Assembly (NCBI GenBank): GCA_035640475.1
Contig: DASQWC010000039.1
Location: forward strand, 1-12,690
From: DASQWC01 sp035640475
GTDB lineage: Bacteria; Actinomycetota; JAICYB01
DNA length: 12,690 nt
Direction: 5' to 3'
Position 1 is the first letter of the stretch. Each line of letters begins with the position of its first letter. The notes beneath the pieces were generated by a model that did not search any database, was not told the DNA's origin, and saw only the letters and a program-made list of their open reading frames with translations. Positions 1-6,913 of the stretch are shown here, in pieces. The translations under genes and the position numbers were made by a program.

Positions 1-290
1 CCGTCGGCAAGTATCCGGATTGCGACCCGCCGTCGCAACTGAGAACCCTCGCGCGGTCTCGGTGCCTGCGGGGCCTCCCTTCGCTCGACCCCAAACCGAC
101 TTCGCCAGCTCGACCGGTTAGGACGTTCGGCGAGGAGACCGCGAGACCGTCTCGGCCGCGCGGTAGCAAAGCCGCCGCCCCGCTTCATCGGGTGGCGAGG
201 TCGCGAGACGTTCGGCTAGGCGGCAGGCCGCAGCGACGGCGCTACGGGAGATGCCGAACGTGCCGATCGAACCGATACCGGATTACGACT
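1..290. other. No supported gene
   Basis: I see no convincing coding region here on either strand. A plus-strand frame stays open from the window edge to about 734, but it runs antisense across the NAD(P)-binding gene and its translation is arginine-rich without any fold-like pattern, as expected for a shadow in GC-rich DNA. A small odd palindrome (CGAGA-CCG-TCTCG, 142-154) lies downstream of the minus-strand gene ending at 291 and could contribute to termination, but it is short. No tRNA-like or rRNA-like sequence was recognised. Confidence 0.5.
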
Positions 291-1004
291 TCACTCGCCG
301 GCGGCGTGCGCGAGCGCCGAGGGGCTCTGGCGGCCGACGATGGCCGGTGCCTCGTGAATGAGCTCGTCGTCTTTGAGCGCCTCCACCATGAAGAGCGCGA
401 AGTCCACTCGGCGCGTGATGTTGCTCGCAAGGATCGGGTCGCCGACGTGCCGGCTCCACACCGGAACGCCTTGGCTCTCGCCGTCCTCGAGGTCGCTTCC
501 GCGCACGACCGTCCAGCGTGTGTCGCTGGCGAACACCCGCCTGCACGCCTCCACTTGATCATCGATGTCGTAAACGCGAGCGAGGCGTGCAAGCCGACCG
601 CCAACGTTTACGAGTGCCGTGAGCTTCCACGAGTAGACGTCCTTGCCATCGAGGGTGATGTGCCACCCGCACGAGAAGACGAGACGTGCGTCGGGAGCCG
701 CGTGGTCGAGCACCGCCTGGGCGGTCCCCGATGAGTAGCCGTGAATTCCGCGCGGGATGAGGACGACGAGCACCCCTTGGCATCCCGCGACCGCCCGCTT
801 GATGACCTCCGGGTCGTTCGTCGCTCCCGGAACGATCGCGATGCGCCCCTTGAAGCCGTCGAGCTTGCCGACGCTTTCATCCCGACACACGGCGACCACG
901 TCGTAGCCGCGGTCCAACGCGTGCCGCACCAAGCACTGCCCAAGCTTCCCAGAGGCTCCGACGACGCAGACCCTCTCCGATCTGTCCCTCACGCCCCGCT
1001 TCAC
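291..1004 (-). CDS. NAD(P)-binding NmrA/SDR-like protein
   Basis: Predicted cytoplasmic protein with a Rossmann fold, about 237 residues. The N-terminus shows a beta strand followed by the dinucleotide-binding motif VVGASGKLGQ, as in atypical short-chain dehydrogenases of the NmrA / NAD(P)H-binding group. Further Rossmann strands follow (YDVVAVCRDE, GVLVVLIPRG, ARLVFSCGW, WTVVRGSDLED). The substrate is unknown; relatives act as reductases or as redox-sensing regulators. The GTG at 1004 gives a GTGA overlap with the stop of the upstream copper-storage gene and implies translational coupling. A second GTG at 992 has a slightly better purine-rich leader (AAGCGGGG), so the start is uncertain by four residues. 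The longer open frame to 1136 is only antisense-free space inside the upstream gene. Being the second gene after a copper-storage protein suggests a link to redox or metal stress, which is inference. Confidence 0.85.
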   Translation of the reverse strand: MKRGVRDRSERVCVVGASGKLGQCLVRHALDRGYDVVAVCRDESVGKLDGFKGRIAIVPGATNDPEVIKRAVAGCQGVLVVLIPRGIHGYSSGTAQAVLDHAAPDARLVFSCGWHITLDGKDVYSWKLTALVNVGGRLARLARVYDIDDQVEACRRVFASDTRWTVVRGSDLEDGESQGVPVWSRHVGDPILASNITRRVDFALFMVEALKDDELIHEAPAIVGRQSPSALAHAAGE

Positions 1005-1402
1005 GCGATCGCGGTGAGGACGTCGTTGCACGCCCGCTCGCAGCGTCGACATGCCTCGGCGCACACCCGACAGTGCTCGTGGTGGCGGGCGTGGCGCTCG
1101 CATTCCTGGGCACAGCGCCGGCAAGCCTCCGTGCACGCCTCGAGCATCTGTCGTGCCAGCTCACGCTCGACCTCCGTCTGACGCGTCAGGAGACGCCCCG
1201 TGACATCGCAGACATCCGCGCAGTCGAGGTTGAGGCGGATGCACCGGACGAGCTCGTGCACATCCTCCTCACCCAGACAAGCGTCGGCACAGCTCGTGCA
1301 TGTTGCCGTGCAGGTCAAGCACTCCTCGATGCATTGGACGAACGCGTCCGGCGACGTGCTCGGCTGATCTGGGTGGGTCTGAAACATCTCCTGAACCGAC
1401 AT
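1001..1402 (-). CDS. csp3: Four-helix-bundle copper storage protein (Csp3 type, DUF326)
   Basis: A 133-residue protein with 18 cysteines at 24, 28, 31, 35, 38, 42, 54, 61, 65, 90, 94, 97, 101, 111, 114, 118, 121 and 125. Most are spaced alternately by three and two residues (CxxxCxxC), which places them along one face of each helix. This is the pattern of Csp proteins, four-helix bundles that hold many Cu(I) ions with cysteines lining the core. There is no Tat or Sec signal peptide, so it matches the cytosolic Csp3 branch rather than exported Csp1. Histidines cluster near the end of helix 3 (HARHHEH, 104-110), a region where Csp proteins admit copper. The ATG at 1402 is preceded by GGAGAG with a 6-base gap. 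It is first in a two-gene unit with the SDR-like protein. An operator-like repeat lies 140 bases upstream (1542-1557), suggesting control by the neighbouring OmpR-type regulator. Confidence 0.92.
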   Translation of the reverse strand: MSVQEMFQTHPDQPSTSPDAFVQCIEECLTCTATCTSCADACLGEEDVHELVRCIRLNLDCADVCDVTGRLLTRQTEVERELARQMLEACTEACRRCAQECERHARHHEHCRVCAEACRRCERACNDVLTAIA

Positions 1403-1541
1403 CGCGTCTCTCCGACTATCGACTTCGTTCCGCGCGTCTGACCGCGACAGCCCCTCGCCATCGCAGCGCCGTCCGCCCGTGAATCGTGCCGCGCGAGGTT
1501 GAACGCCGGCAGTGACCGCTTCATGATCGCGTCATTCGGTC

Positions 1542-1557
1542 CTCAGCCTTTCCTGAG
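1542..1557 (-). promoter_or_regulatory. Operator-like quasi-palindrome, copy 1
   Basis: On the minus strand this reads CTCAGGAAAGGCTGAG. It matches the copy at 4352-4367 (CTCAGGAAATCCTGAG) at 14 of 16 positions. Read as direct repeats, the half-sites begin CTCAGGAAAGG and CTGAGGACCGA, 11 bases apart, with a weaker CTCATTCGCC immediately before them. Tandem half-sites about one helical turn apart are typical of OmpR/PhoB-family regulators. It sits 140 bases upstream of the csp3 start. Confidence 0.55.
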
Positions 1558-1743
1558 GGCGAATGAGGTAGCTCGGCCGGGGTTCCGCAGCACGACGAGC
1601 GCCGCGAGCCGCGACGCCGCGGGTCGGGTCGTCAAGAAACACTGACCCGACGGTGATGCGCCCCTGACTCGACTCGGCCCGGCGATGAACCTGGCGGGCT
1701 ACCGTCGAGAACGTGAGACGCGGCGAGCCGTGTTTCACTTCGA

Positions 1744-1790
1744 CCGCCGGCGGCCAACAGATCTCCCTTCCCACGACGGGCCGCCGGCGG
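1744..1790 (-). terminator. GC-rich hairpin after the OmpR-type regulator
   Basis: A perfect 12-base inverted repeat: CCGCCGGCGGCC at 1744-1755 pairs with GGCCGCCGGCGG at 1779-1790, leaving a 23-base loop. The inner arm lies 6 bases beyond the regulator stop codon. The segment 1778-1793 is also a 16-base perfect palindrome by itself. There is no U-tract, so this would be an unconventional or Rho-assisted terminator of the kind common in high-GC genomes. Confidence 0.5.
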
Positions 1791-1795
1791 CCCAG

Positions 1796-2485
1796 TCAGG
1801 TCGGCATCAACTTGTACCCGAATGAACGCACGGTCACGATCCGCTCGGGATGCGAGCTGTCCCGTTCGATCTTCCTGCGGAGGTTCGAGATGTGGACGTC
1901 GGCCGCGTGTTCATCACCGACGTAGGTCGATTCCCAGAGGTGTTCCATCACCTGGTGGCGACTGAAGACTCGCTCCGGTTCGCTCGCGAAAAGCGTGAGC
2001 ACCTTGAACTCCGAGGCGGTCAGCCGAACCTGCTTGCCGTCGACGAAGACCTCGTGACGGGCGAAGTCGAGTCGTAGTCCGCCGATCTGCCTAACGACGT
2101 CGGTGCTTTCGCGCTCGTAGTCCCTTCGGCGAAACAGCGCTCGGACCCGGCTGACGAGCTCGGCCTGCGAGAACGGCTTCGTCACGTAGTCGTCGGCGCC
2201 GAGTTCCAGGCCCAGCACCCGATCCAGCTCGGCGTCTTTCGCAGTCAGCATGAGAATCGGGACCGTCCGGCGCTCGGCACGGAGCTGGCGACAGACCTCG
2301 GTTCCCGGCATACCCGGGAGCATGACGTCGAGGATGACGAGGTCGTACTGGTCCTCCATCGCGCGGTCGAGTGCCGTCGGCCCGTCGCTCGCCGTCTCGA
2401 CCTCGAAGCCCTCTGACCGAAGCGAGTATGAAACGACCTCGAGGACGCCCAGATCATCGTCGACGAGAAGGACCCGGCCGGTCAC
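1796..2485 (-). CDS. OmpR/PhoB-family response regulator
   Basis: A 229-residue DNA-binding response regulator. The receiver domain (about 3-118) has the acidic pair D9-D10, the phospho-accepting D53 in LVILDVMLPGMPG, T81 and the conserved K103 in YVTKPF. A winged-helix trans_reg_C domain follows (about 130-229), with the recognition region HAADVHISNLRRKIE and a terminal beta-hairpin (IVTVRSFGYKLMP). Translation starts at a GTG whose GTGA overlaps the stop of the upstream kinase gene, so the two proteins are translationally coupled and should be cognate. All catalytic residues are intact. Likely targets are the three nearly identical repeats at 1542-1557, 4237-4252 and 4352-4384, since OmpR-family dimers bind direct repeats spaced by about 10-11 bases. 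The assignment of those sites is inference. The inducing signal is unknown; the adjacent copper-storage gene makes copper or envelope stress a reasonable candidate. Confidence 0.95.
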   Translation of the reverse strand: MTGRVLLVDDDLGVLEVVSYSLRSEGFEVETASDGPTALDRAMEDQYDLVILDVMLPGMPGTEVCRQLRAERRTVPILMLTAKDAELDRVLGLELGADDYVTKPFSQAELVSRVRALFRRRDYERESTDVVRQIGGLRLDFARHEVFVDGKQVRLTASEFKVLTLFASEPERVFSRHQVMEHLWESTYVGDEHAADVHISNLRRKIERDSSHPERIVTVRSFGYKLMPT

Positions 2486-4185
2486 GAAGTCGCCTCCGCG
2501 GCGGGAAGCGTGACACGAACTGTTGTCCCGGTTCCCGGGGCCGATTCGACTTCGATCTGACCGCCGAGCACCCGAATCGATTCCTGAACGATCGCGAGTC
2601 CGAGCCCGAAGCCGTCGCTGTCCCGATCCTTCCCGCGGTAGAACCGCTCGAATACGCGCTCTCGCACAGCTCGCGGCATGCCCGCCCCACTATCCGTGAT
2701 CTCAATCGCGACGGTCCCGTTCGTTTGTCTCGCCGTGAGTACGACCGCGCCTTCGGTCGTGTGCTTCACGGCGTTCGAGGCCAGGTTGATCAGCGACTGT
2801 TCGATGAGCTGCGGCTCGGTCGCCAAGATCACGTCTTCGTCGCAGTCGATCGTGATCGCCACTCCTTCCCGCGGTGAGACTGCCGCTGCAACGCTCTCCA
2901 AGAGCGGTCGTGCGGAAACCCGCTCGGTTAGAGGCGTCTCTTTGCGCGTCTGCGCTCGGGCCAGCACCAGAAGCGCGCGTGTGAGGCGAACAAGGCGTTC
3001 ACTCTCCCTCTCGATGTGCGCGAGAAACCGGTCACGGTCCTCGGGAATCTCCTTCGCGCCGGACTGAAGGATTTCGACCGCACCGGTAATGGTTGTCAAC
3101 GGCGTGCGAAGTTCGTGGGCGGCGTTCGTTACGAAGTCGCGCTCCGAGCGCTCGCGCCGTAGCTGCTCGGAGACATCTCTCAAGACAAGCATCGCGGACT
3201 CGGAATCGTCGCTCGAAGGGAGACCGACGATCCGAAAGACACGCCCACCCTCGACGTCGATCTGCGTCTGTGTGAACGAGCCACCATCGGAGACCAGTCG
3301 CTCCGCCATCGGCCGAAGAACCCCGCGGACGGGTTTGCGTGCCGTCAACGGTAGTTCGAGCAGGCGACTCGCGGGCCCGTTTGCGAACTCGACGTTGAGG
3401 TCCTTGTCGACGACGATGACGCCTTCGTCGAGACGTTCGAGGAGCTGCTCGAGGCGGGCGCGATCCGATTCAACGCGCGCGAACGAACGTTGGAGTCGGG
3501 TTCGCATCCTGTCGATCGACGCACTTAGTTGTCCGACCTCGTCGCGGAAGCTCGGACGAAGCGGTGTCTCGAATCGGCCGGCTTCGATGGCCGCCGCCGC
3601 GTTGGCGATCCGTGCGAGCCGCCGCGCGATGAGGCTCGCGACAAGGAATCCGATCGTCCCCCCGAGGAGGATCGCCCAGAGTGCGGCCGTTACAACCTCG
3701 GTTCTGACGACCCCGACGCCTTCGGCCAAGAGCGGGTGCGAGGCGTACGTCACGAGAGCGGCGGCGCCCTCCCGGCGCAGAGGAATGCCGACGACCGTTG
3801 CGCGAACCGCCTCGTTCGTCCTGACATAGCGGCGCCCCGCCAGCGCGGTCTCAAGTGCCTCGTCGCCGTTCTCGATGTTGGCAAAGGTCGCACCGAGTGA
3901 ACGGTCGGGAGACAGCAGACGGCCTTCGGATGAAAAGATGAAAAGCGGAAGCTGCCGCCGGTCGGCGACCTGCGGGGTAATCGAAGCGAATTCGCCTCTC
4001 CTGGCGAGCTGGCCGAGTTCGATTGCAGCGCCGAAGCTTCGCCCCGCAGCAAGCTCTTCGGCGCGGCCTCTGAACGCGTCTTCCGTGCGGTTGGCTGAAA
4101 CAGTCGCGACGACGACCGCGGTGAGCGCGGCGAGCGCCGCAAATACCACGGCGAGCCACCAGCGCATCCCGACCGCCAACCTCAT
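2482..4185 (-). CDS. Membrane sensor histidine kinase (HAMP-PAS-HisKA-HATPase)
   Basis: A 567-residue transmembrane kinase, using the ATG at 4185. A membrane helix at about 9-31 (LAVVFAALAALTAVVVATVS) is followed by an extracytoplasmic region of about 130 residues containing a PAS/Cache-like core (LPLFIFSSEGRLLSPD). A second helix spans about 164-187. Then come a HAMP linker (about 188-240), a PAS domain (about 241-343), and HisKA with the phosphorylated H357 in FVTNAAHELRTPL. The HATPase domain has the N box (N471 in NLASNAVKHT), the G1 box (ITDSGAGMP) and GFGLGLAIV. It phosphorylates the regulator encoded immediately downstream, which overlaps it by GTGA. The open frame reaches 4461, but its extra 92 residues cross the operator sites and the start of the divergent gene and lack membrane-protein character, so they are excluded. 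An alternative ATG lies at 4167. Kinase-before-regulator order is less usual for OmpR-type pairs. Confidence 0.93.
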   Translation of the reverse strand: MRLAVGMRWWLAVVFAALAALTAVVVATVSANRTEDAFRGRAEELAAGRSFGAAIELGQLARRGEFASITPQVADRRQLPLFIFSSEGRLLSPDRSLGATFANIENGDEALETALAGRRYVRTNEAVRATVVGIPLRREGAAALVTYASHPLLAEGVGVVRTEVVTAALWAILLGGTIGFLVASLIARRLARIANAAAAIEAGRFETPLRPSFRDEVGQLSASIDRMRTRLQRSFARVESDRARLEQLLERLDEGVIVVDKDLNVEFANGPASRLLELPLTARKPVRGVLRPMAERLVSDGGSFTQTQIDVEGGRVFRIVGLPSSDDSESAMLVLRDVSEQLRRERSERDFVTNAAHELRTPLTTITGAVEILQSGAKEIPEDRDRFLAHIERESERLVRLTRALLVLARAQTRKETPLTERVSARPLLESVAAAVSPREGVAITIDCDEDVILATEPQLIEQSLINLASNAVKHTTEGAVVLTARQTNGTVAIEITDSGAGMPRAVRERVFERFYRGKDRDSDGFGLGLAIVQESIRVLGGQIEVESAPGTGTTVRVTLPAAEATS

Positions 4186-4236
4186 CCGATGAAGTATCCA
4201 CCGAGAGCAAGCCGCCCTCTGCGCTCCCAGGGAACC

Positions 4237-4252
4237 TTCAGGAATCCCTGAC
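4237..4252 (+). promoter_or_regulatory. Operator-like quasi-palindrome, copy 2
   Basis: TTCAGGAATCCCTGAC, matching the copy at 4352-4367 at 12 of 16 positions. The half-sites TTCAGGAATCC and CTGACCAATGC are 11 bases apart. It lies about 52 bases upstream of the kinase start, a position suited to autoregulation of the kinase-regulator operon. No clear -35/-10 hexamers could be assigned around it. Confidence 0.45.
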
Positions 4253-4351
4253 CAATGCCTTATCGGCGCTTGAACAACGGGCCCCGTCGGATCGGTATCG
4301 CCAATGCCCGGCGACCAGCGAATCCAGGGGTAAAGGCGGCTCGCCGTAACG

Positions 4352-4384
4352 CTCAGGAAATCCTGAGAGAGTCCTGAAGAGCGC
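4352..4384 (+). promoter_or_regulatory. Operator-like repeat array, copy 3
   Basis: The core CTCAGGA-AA-TCCTGAG (4352-4367) is a perfect 7-base inverted repeat with a 2-base spacer. Read as direct repeats there are three 11-base units in a row: CTCAGGAAATC, CTGAGAGAGTC and CTGAAGAGCGC. This is the best-formed of the three sites. It ends about 70 bases before the start of the secreted protein gene at 4454, and could serve both divergent promoters. Confidence 0.6.
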
Positions 4385-4453
4385 ATCGGAATCGTGAGGT
4401 GAATCCCGAGCGCGCTGGGAACTCGGAGCGAACAACCGAACAGGAGGGCACCG

Positions 4454-5098
4454 ATGCGCAAACTGATACTCGCTCCTGCAGTGGCCGCCGCGCTCGCGGC
4501 AGCGACCCCGGCAACCGCCCAGGCACCGGTCCTGACGCTGACGATCGGAAAGCCCGGCCGCGGTCCTCAAGGGACAGTCACCACCGTCCGTTATGGGGAG
4601 CTCGTTCGAGTGTCCGGCAGCATTTCGGAAGGTGGGGCGAACCGATCCGTCGAGCTGATCGTGTCGCCGTATCGAGGCGAGCCGCGCCGAGTGATGCTCC
4701 AGACCGACTCGCTCGGCTTTTTCCGGTACGCACATCGGCCGACGATTCGGACCGGGTACGCAGCGCGATCGGGAACGCTCGCAAGCCGCCAGGCCCCGTA
4801 CGCCCACGTGCGCCCGAAGGTCGGCCTCAGGGTGATCAACGCTCGGAGCGGACGGTTCCGCGTGACGATGCGGGCCCAGCCGGAACATGTCTCCAGGGTG
4901 GTGTGGTTCCAACGCCGGACCGCACGCGCTCATTGGGCCAACGTCAAGAAGATCCACATCCGCCAGCGAAACCTCAGCGCACGTTTCACTGCGCGACTCC
5001 CGCGCGGTTTCCAGCGCGTCCGGATCTTTGTCCCGCAGACGCCCGGTTACCTACGCGGCACGAGTCGTTTCGTTCGAGTTCGAGGCTTCGGACGCTAG
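4454..5098 (+). CDS. Secreted basic beta-rich protein of unknown function
   Basis: A 214-residue exported protein that I do not recognise by name. It has a classic Sec signal peptide: MRK, then a hydrophobic alanine-rich core, then the cleavage motif ATA-QA around residue 23-25. The mature part is strongly basic, contains no cysteine, and has alternating beta-strand patterns. A first unit (about 27-120: YGELVRVSGSIS, SVELIVSP, GFFRYAHRPTI) resembles an Ig-like beta-sandwich. A second unit follows (about 120-210: GRFRVTMRAQ, SARFTARLPRGFQRVRIFVP). The ATG is preceded by AGGAGGG at 4442-4448 with a 5-base gap, an unusually strong ribosome-binding site for this window. It is divergent from the two-component system and sits behind the best operator-like array, so it is probably an output of that system. 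Its basic mature chain could bind cell-wall polyanions, which is speculation. Confidence 0.85.
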   Translation: MRKLILAPAVAAALAAATPATAQAPVLTLTIGKPGRGPQGTVTTVRYGELVRVSGSISEGGANRSVELIVSPYRGEPRRVMLQTDSLGFFRYAHRPTIRTGYAARSGTLASRQAPYAHVRPKVGLRVINARSGRFRVTMRAQPEHVSRVVWFQRRTARAHWANVKKIHIRQRNLSARFTARLPRGFQRVRIFVPQTPGYLRGTSRFVRVRGFGR

Positions 5099-5113
5099 GT
5101 CCCGTCCCCAAGG

Positions 5114-5145
5114 CGAGAGCGCCCGCCGACGAGCAGGCGCTCTCG
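5114..5145 (+). terminator. Hairpin after the secreted-protein gene
   Basis: A perfect 10-base stem: CGAGAGCGCC (5114-5123) pairs with GGCGCTCTCG (5136-5145) around a 12-base loop, beginning 16 bases after the stop codon. No T-tract follows. It probably terminates the plus-strand transcript and may also act on the convergent operon. Confidence 0.6.
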
Positions 5146-5188
5146 TCCGCATTGCGTCGAACCCGCGCCGGCCGCCGGCCGCGGAATC

Positions 5189-5216
5189 GCGCCGCTGATC
5201 GACGCGCCAGCGGCGC
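5189..5216 (-). terminator. Hairpin after the LuxR-type regulator
   Basis: A perfect 9-base stem: GCGCCGCTG (5189-5197) pairs with CAGCGGCGC (5208-5216) around a 10-base loop, 5 bases beyond the stop codon of the minus-strand regulator gene. Together with the hairpin at 5114-5145 it separates two convergent transcripts. There is no U-tract. Confidence 0.6.
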
Positions 5217-5221
5217 CCGCG

Positions 5222-5878
5222 TCACGGCTCGACGAGGCCGCGCCTGATTGCATAGCGAGTGAGTTCGACTCGGTCTCTCATGCCGAGCTTTTCGAGGATG
5301 TTTGCGCGATGCCGCTCAACCGTCTTGATGCTGATTACAAGCATCCGGGCGATCTCCTTGGACGAGTGCGCCTCGGCGATGAGTTTCAGGATCTCGAGCT
5401 CTCGCGGCGTCAGCAGTTCCTTCGTCTGCGCGCCTTCTTCGGCACGCTGGAGGTGATCGCGGATGAGCGCCGTCATTGCTCCGGGGTAGAGGAACGGCTC
5501 GCCGCGCATCGTTGCCCGGCAGGCCTCGACGAGATCGCGGTCTGCTGCGGACTTCAGCACGTATCCGGAAGCGCCCGCCTTGAGCGCCTCGAAGAAGTAC
5601 TGCTCGTTGTCATGCATCGAAAGCATCAGTACGCGGAGTTCAGGCCTCCGGCGGGAAAGGTGGCTGGCGGCCTGGATCCCGGTCATCCGGGGCATGCTCA
5701 CGTCGAGGATCGCGAGGTCGACTTCGTCGCTGAGCGCCTTGTCGATCGCCTCCGCGCCGTCGCCGGCTTCCGCGACCACCCGCAGATCTGGTTCGGCGTC
5801 GAGCACGAGTCGAAGTCCCCGCCGCACGACGGCGTGATCGTCGGCAAGCAGGATGCGCGTTGTCGTGCGCACACTCAC
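5222..5878 (-). CDS. NarL/FixJ-type response regulator with LuxR HTH
   Basis: A 218-residue transcription regulator. The receiver domain (about 8-125) has D13-D14, the phospho-acceptor D59 in LAILDVSMPRMTG, S87 and the conserved K109 in GYVLKSA. A LuxR-type helix-turn-helix (about 152-212) includes LTPRELEILKLIAEAHSSKE and the recognition helix region ISIKTVERHRANILEKLG. All expected residues are present. It starts at a GTG that overlaps the stop of the upstream kinase as GTGA, so it is coupled to and should be the partner of that kinase. It is the last gene of a likely four-gene run with a CBS protein and an ArsB/NhaD-type permease, and a hairpin follows 5 bases after the stop. Its target genes cannot be read from the window; autoregulation of the permease promoter near 8632-8800 is a possibility. 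Confidence 0.94.
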   Translation of the reverse strand: MSVRTTTRILLADDHAVVRRGLRLVLDAEPDLRVVAEAGDGAEAIDKALSDEVDLAILDVSMPRMTGIQAASHLSRRRPELRVLMLSMHDNEQYFFEALKAGASGYVLKSAADRDLVEACRATMRGEPFLYPGAMTALIRDHLQRAEEGAQTKELLTPRELEILKLIAEAHSSKEIARMLVISIKTVERHRANILEKLGMRDRVELTRYAIRRGLVEP

Positions 5879-6831
5879 GACTGCCGCAACGGAAGGACGA
5901 GCGTTACCTCCGTACCTCCGCCCGGAGCAGAAGAGATCGAAAGATCCGCGCCGACGAGGAGCGCGCGCTCCCGCATCCCCCGGATCCCACCACCCGCTGG
6001 CGCGCCGTCGATGCCCCTTCCGTAGTCGCGGACACGCAGCCGGATCCCCTCATCCGTCGTCTCGAGCACGAGATCGACGCGACTTGTGCCGGCGTGCCGC
6101 GCTGCGTTTGTGAGGGTTTCCTGCGCGACGCGAAAGAGGACGAGCTCGTCTTCCTTGCCGAGGGGCGGGGTATTCATCGGAAGGTCGCGCCGGATCACGA
6201 GACCCGTACGCTCCGCGAAGGTCGTAGCAAGTGCGTTGAGAGCCGGCACTAGGCCGAGGTCGTCGAGCGCTTCAGGCCGCAGCTGTCTTGCGATCCGGCG
6301 GACATCATCCAAACTTTCTCGGGTTGTCTCGAGTGCCTCGTTGAGCGGCTCGACGAGGTCGTCGGGCGCCGTCTTCGCGAGCCGGCCGATCTGGAGCATC
6401 ACGGCCGTAAGTGCCTGCCCGATCTCGTCATGCAGCTCTTGGGCAACGCGTTTGCGCTCGTCCTCCTGTCCCTTCAGCGCGTCCCACCCACTTTCGTGCC
6501 GTTCACGCTCAAGTCGCGCGAGCATGTCGTTGAAGACGGCGCCGAGTTCCCGCACTTCCGCCGGGCCGCTTACCTCGACTCGCTCGCCCGGTCTCAAGAG
6601 ATCGACACGACGCATCAGGCGGGCCAGTCGCTCCAGAGGCTCGAACGATCGCCGCGTTATGAACAGGTTGACGGCGAGGATCGCAATTAGCCCAAGCGCG
6701 AGCACGACGCCCTCGGTAAGCGCGATGGGGAAGCTCACCGTGGCGGGTGACAGCGCGAGCGCCATCGCTGCGACAACGAGCATCGCCGCGTTCACCGCGA
6801 AGATCCGCCATGCGAACGGCATCGTCTTCAT
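5875..6831 (-). CDS. NarL-family sensor histidine kinase (HisKA_3)
   Basis: A membrane kinase of about 318 residues. Two helices near the N-terminus (about 11-30 and 38-58) are joined by a very short external loop (SPATVSFP), so signal sensing is probably within the membrane or through a partner rather than in a periplasmic domain. A HAMP segment follows (about 59-110), then the HisKA_3 dimerisation region with H134 in RVAQELHDEIGQALTAV, then a HATPase domain with N242 (ETLTNAARHA), the G1 box (VRDYGRGID) and a glycine-rich lid (AGGGIRGMRERA). It phosphorylates the LuxR-type regulator with which it overlaps. I chose the ATG at 6831 because GGAG lies 10 bases upstream. An ATG at 6852 or a GTG at 6909, five bases past the CBS stop, are possible. 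The open frame extends to 7320, but that part is antisense-like sequence across the CBS gene. Confidence 0.9.
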   Translation of the reverse strand: MKTMPFAWRIFAVNAAMLVVAAMALALSPATVSFPIALTEGVVLALGLIAILAVNLFITRRSFEPLERLARLMRRVDLLRPGERVEVSGPAEVRELGAVFNDMLARLERERHESGWDALKGQEDERKRVAQELHDEIGQALTAVMLQIGRLAKTAPDDLVEPLNEALETTRESLDDVRRIARQLRPEALDDLGLVPALNALATTFAERTGLVIRRDLPMNTPPLGKEDELVLFRVAQETLTNAARHAGTSRVDLVLETTDEGIRLRVRDYGRGIDGAPAGGGIRGMRERALLVGADLSISSAPGGGTEVTLVLPLRQS

Positions 6832-6913
6832 CGGATCTCGGCTCCATGCCATCGAGGTCGTGCCGAGATGATGCCCTCCGGCCGTCGCCGGGGCGGGCGC
6901 CAGTAGCACTCGA

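Larger units (their letters stand above)
1403..1795. other. Intergenic region between csp3 and the OmpR-type regulator
   Basis: This 393-base gap holds the leader and presumed promoter of csp3 (minus strand), one operator-like quasi-palindrome (1542-1557) and a GC-rich hairpin just past the stop of the response regulator (1744-1790). Open frames inside it (for example 1532-1774 minus and 1713-1925 plus) have low-complexity translations and no good ribosome-binding site, so I treat them as spurious. I could not identify a confident -35/-10 pair. Confidence 0.6.

Noticed and set aside
61..120. Possible tRNA-like segment with TTCGCTCGACCCC
   Set aside because: No acceptor stem, anticodon arm or T-loop consensus can be paired around it.
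192..734. 180-residue plus-strand open frame
   Set aside because: Antisense to the NAD(P)-binding gene, Arg-rich, no recognisable motif; the minus-strand frame has the GxSGxLG motif.
4186..4461. N-terminal extension of the OmpR-type kinase to 4461
   Set aside because: It would place two operator-like sites and the start of the divergent gene inside coding sequence; a membrane helix directly follows the ATG at 4185, as is typical.
4238..4957. 239-residue minus-strand open frame over the operator region and the secreted-protein gene
   Set aside because: Low-complexity translation; the plus strand has a signal peptide and a strong ribosome-binding site.
4399..5247. 282-residue plus-strand open frame overlapping the secreted-protein gene
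   Set aside because: Arg/Pro/Ser-rich shadow in another frame, and it crosses two terminator-like hairpins.
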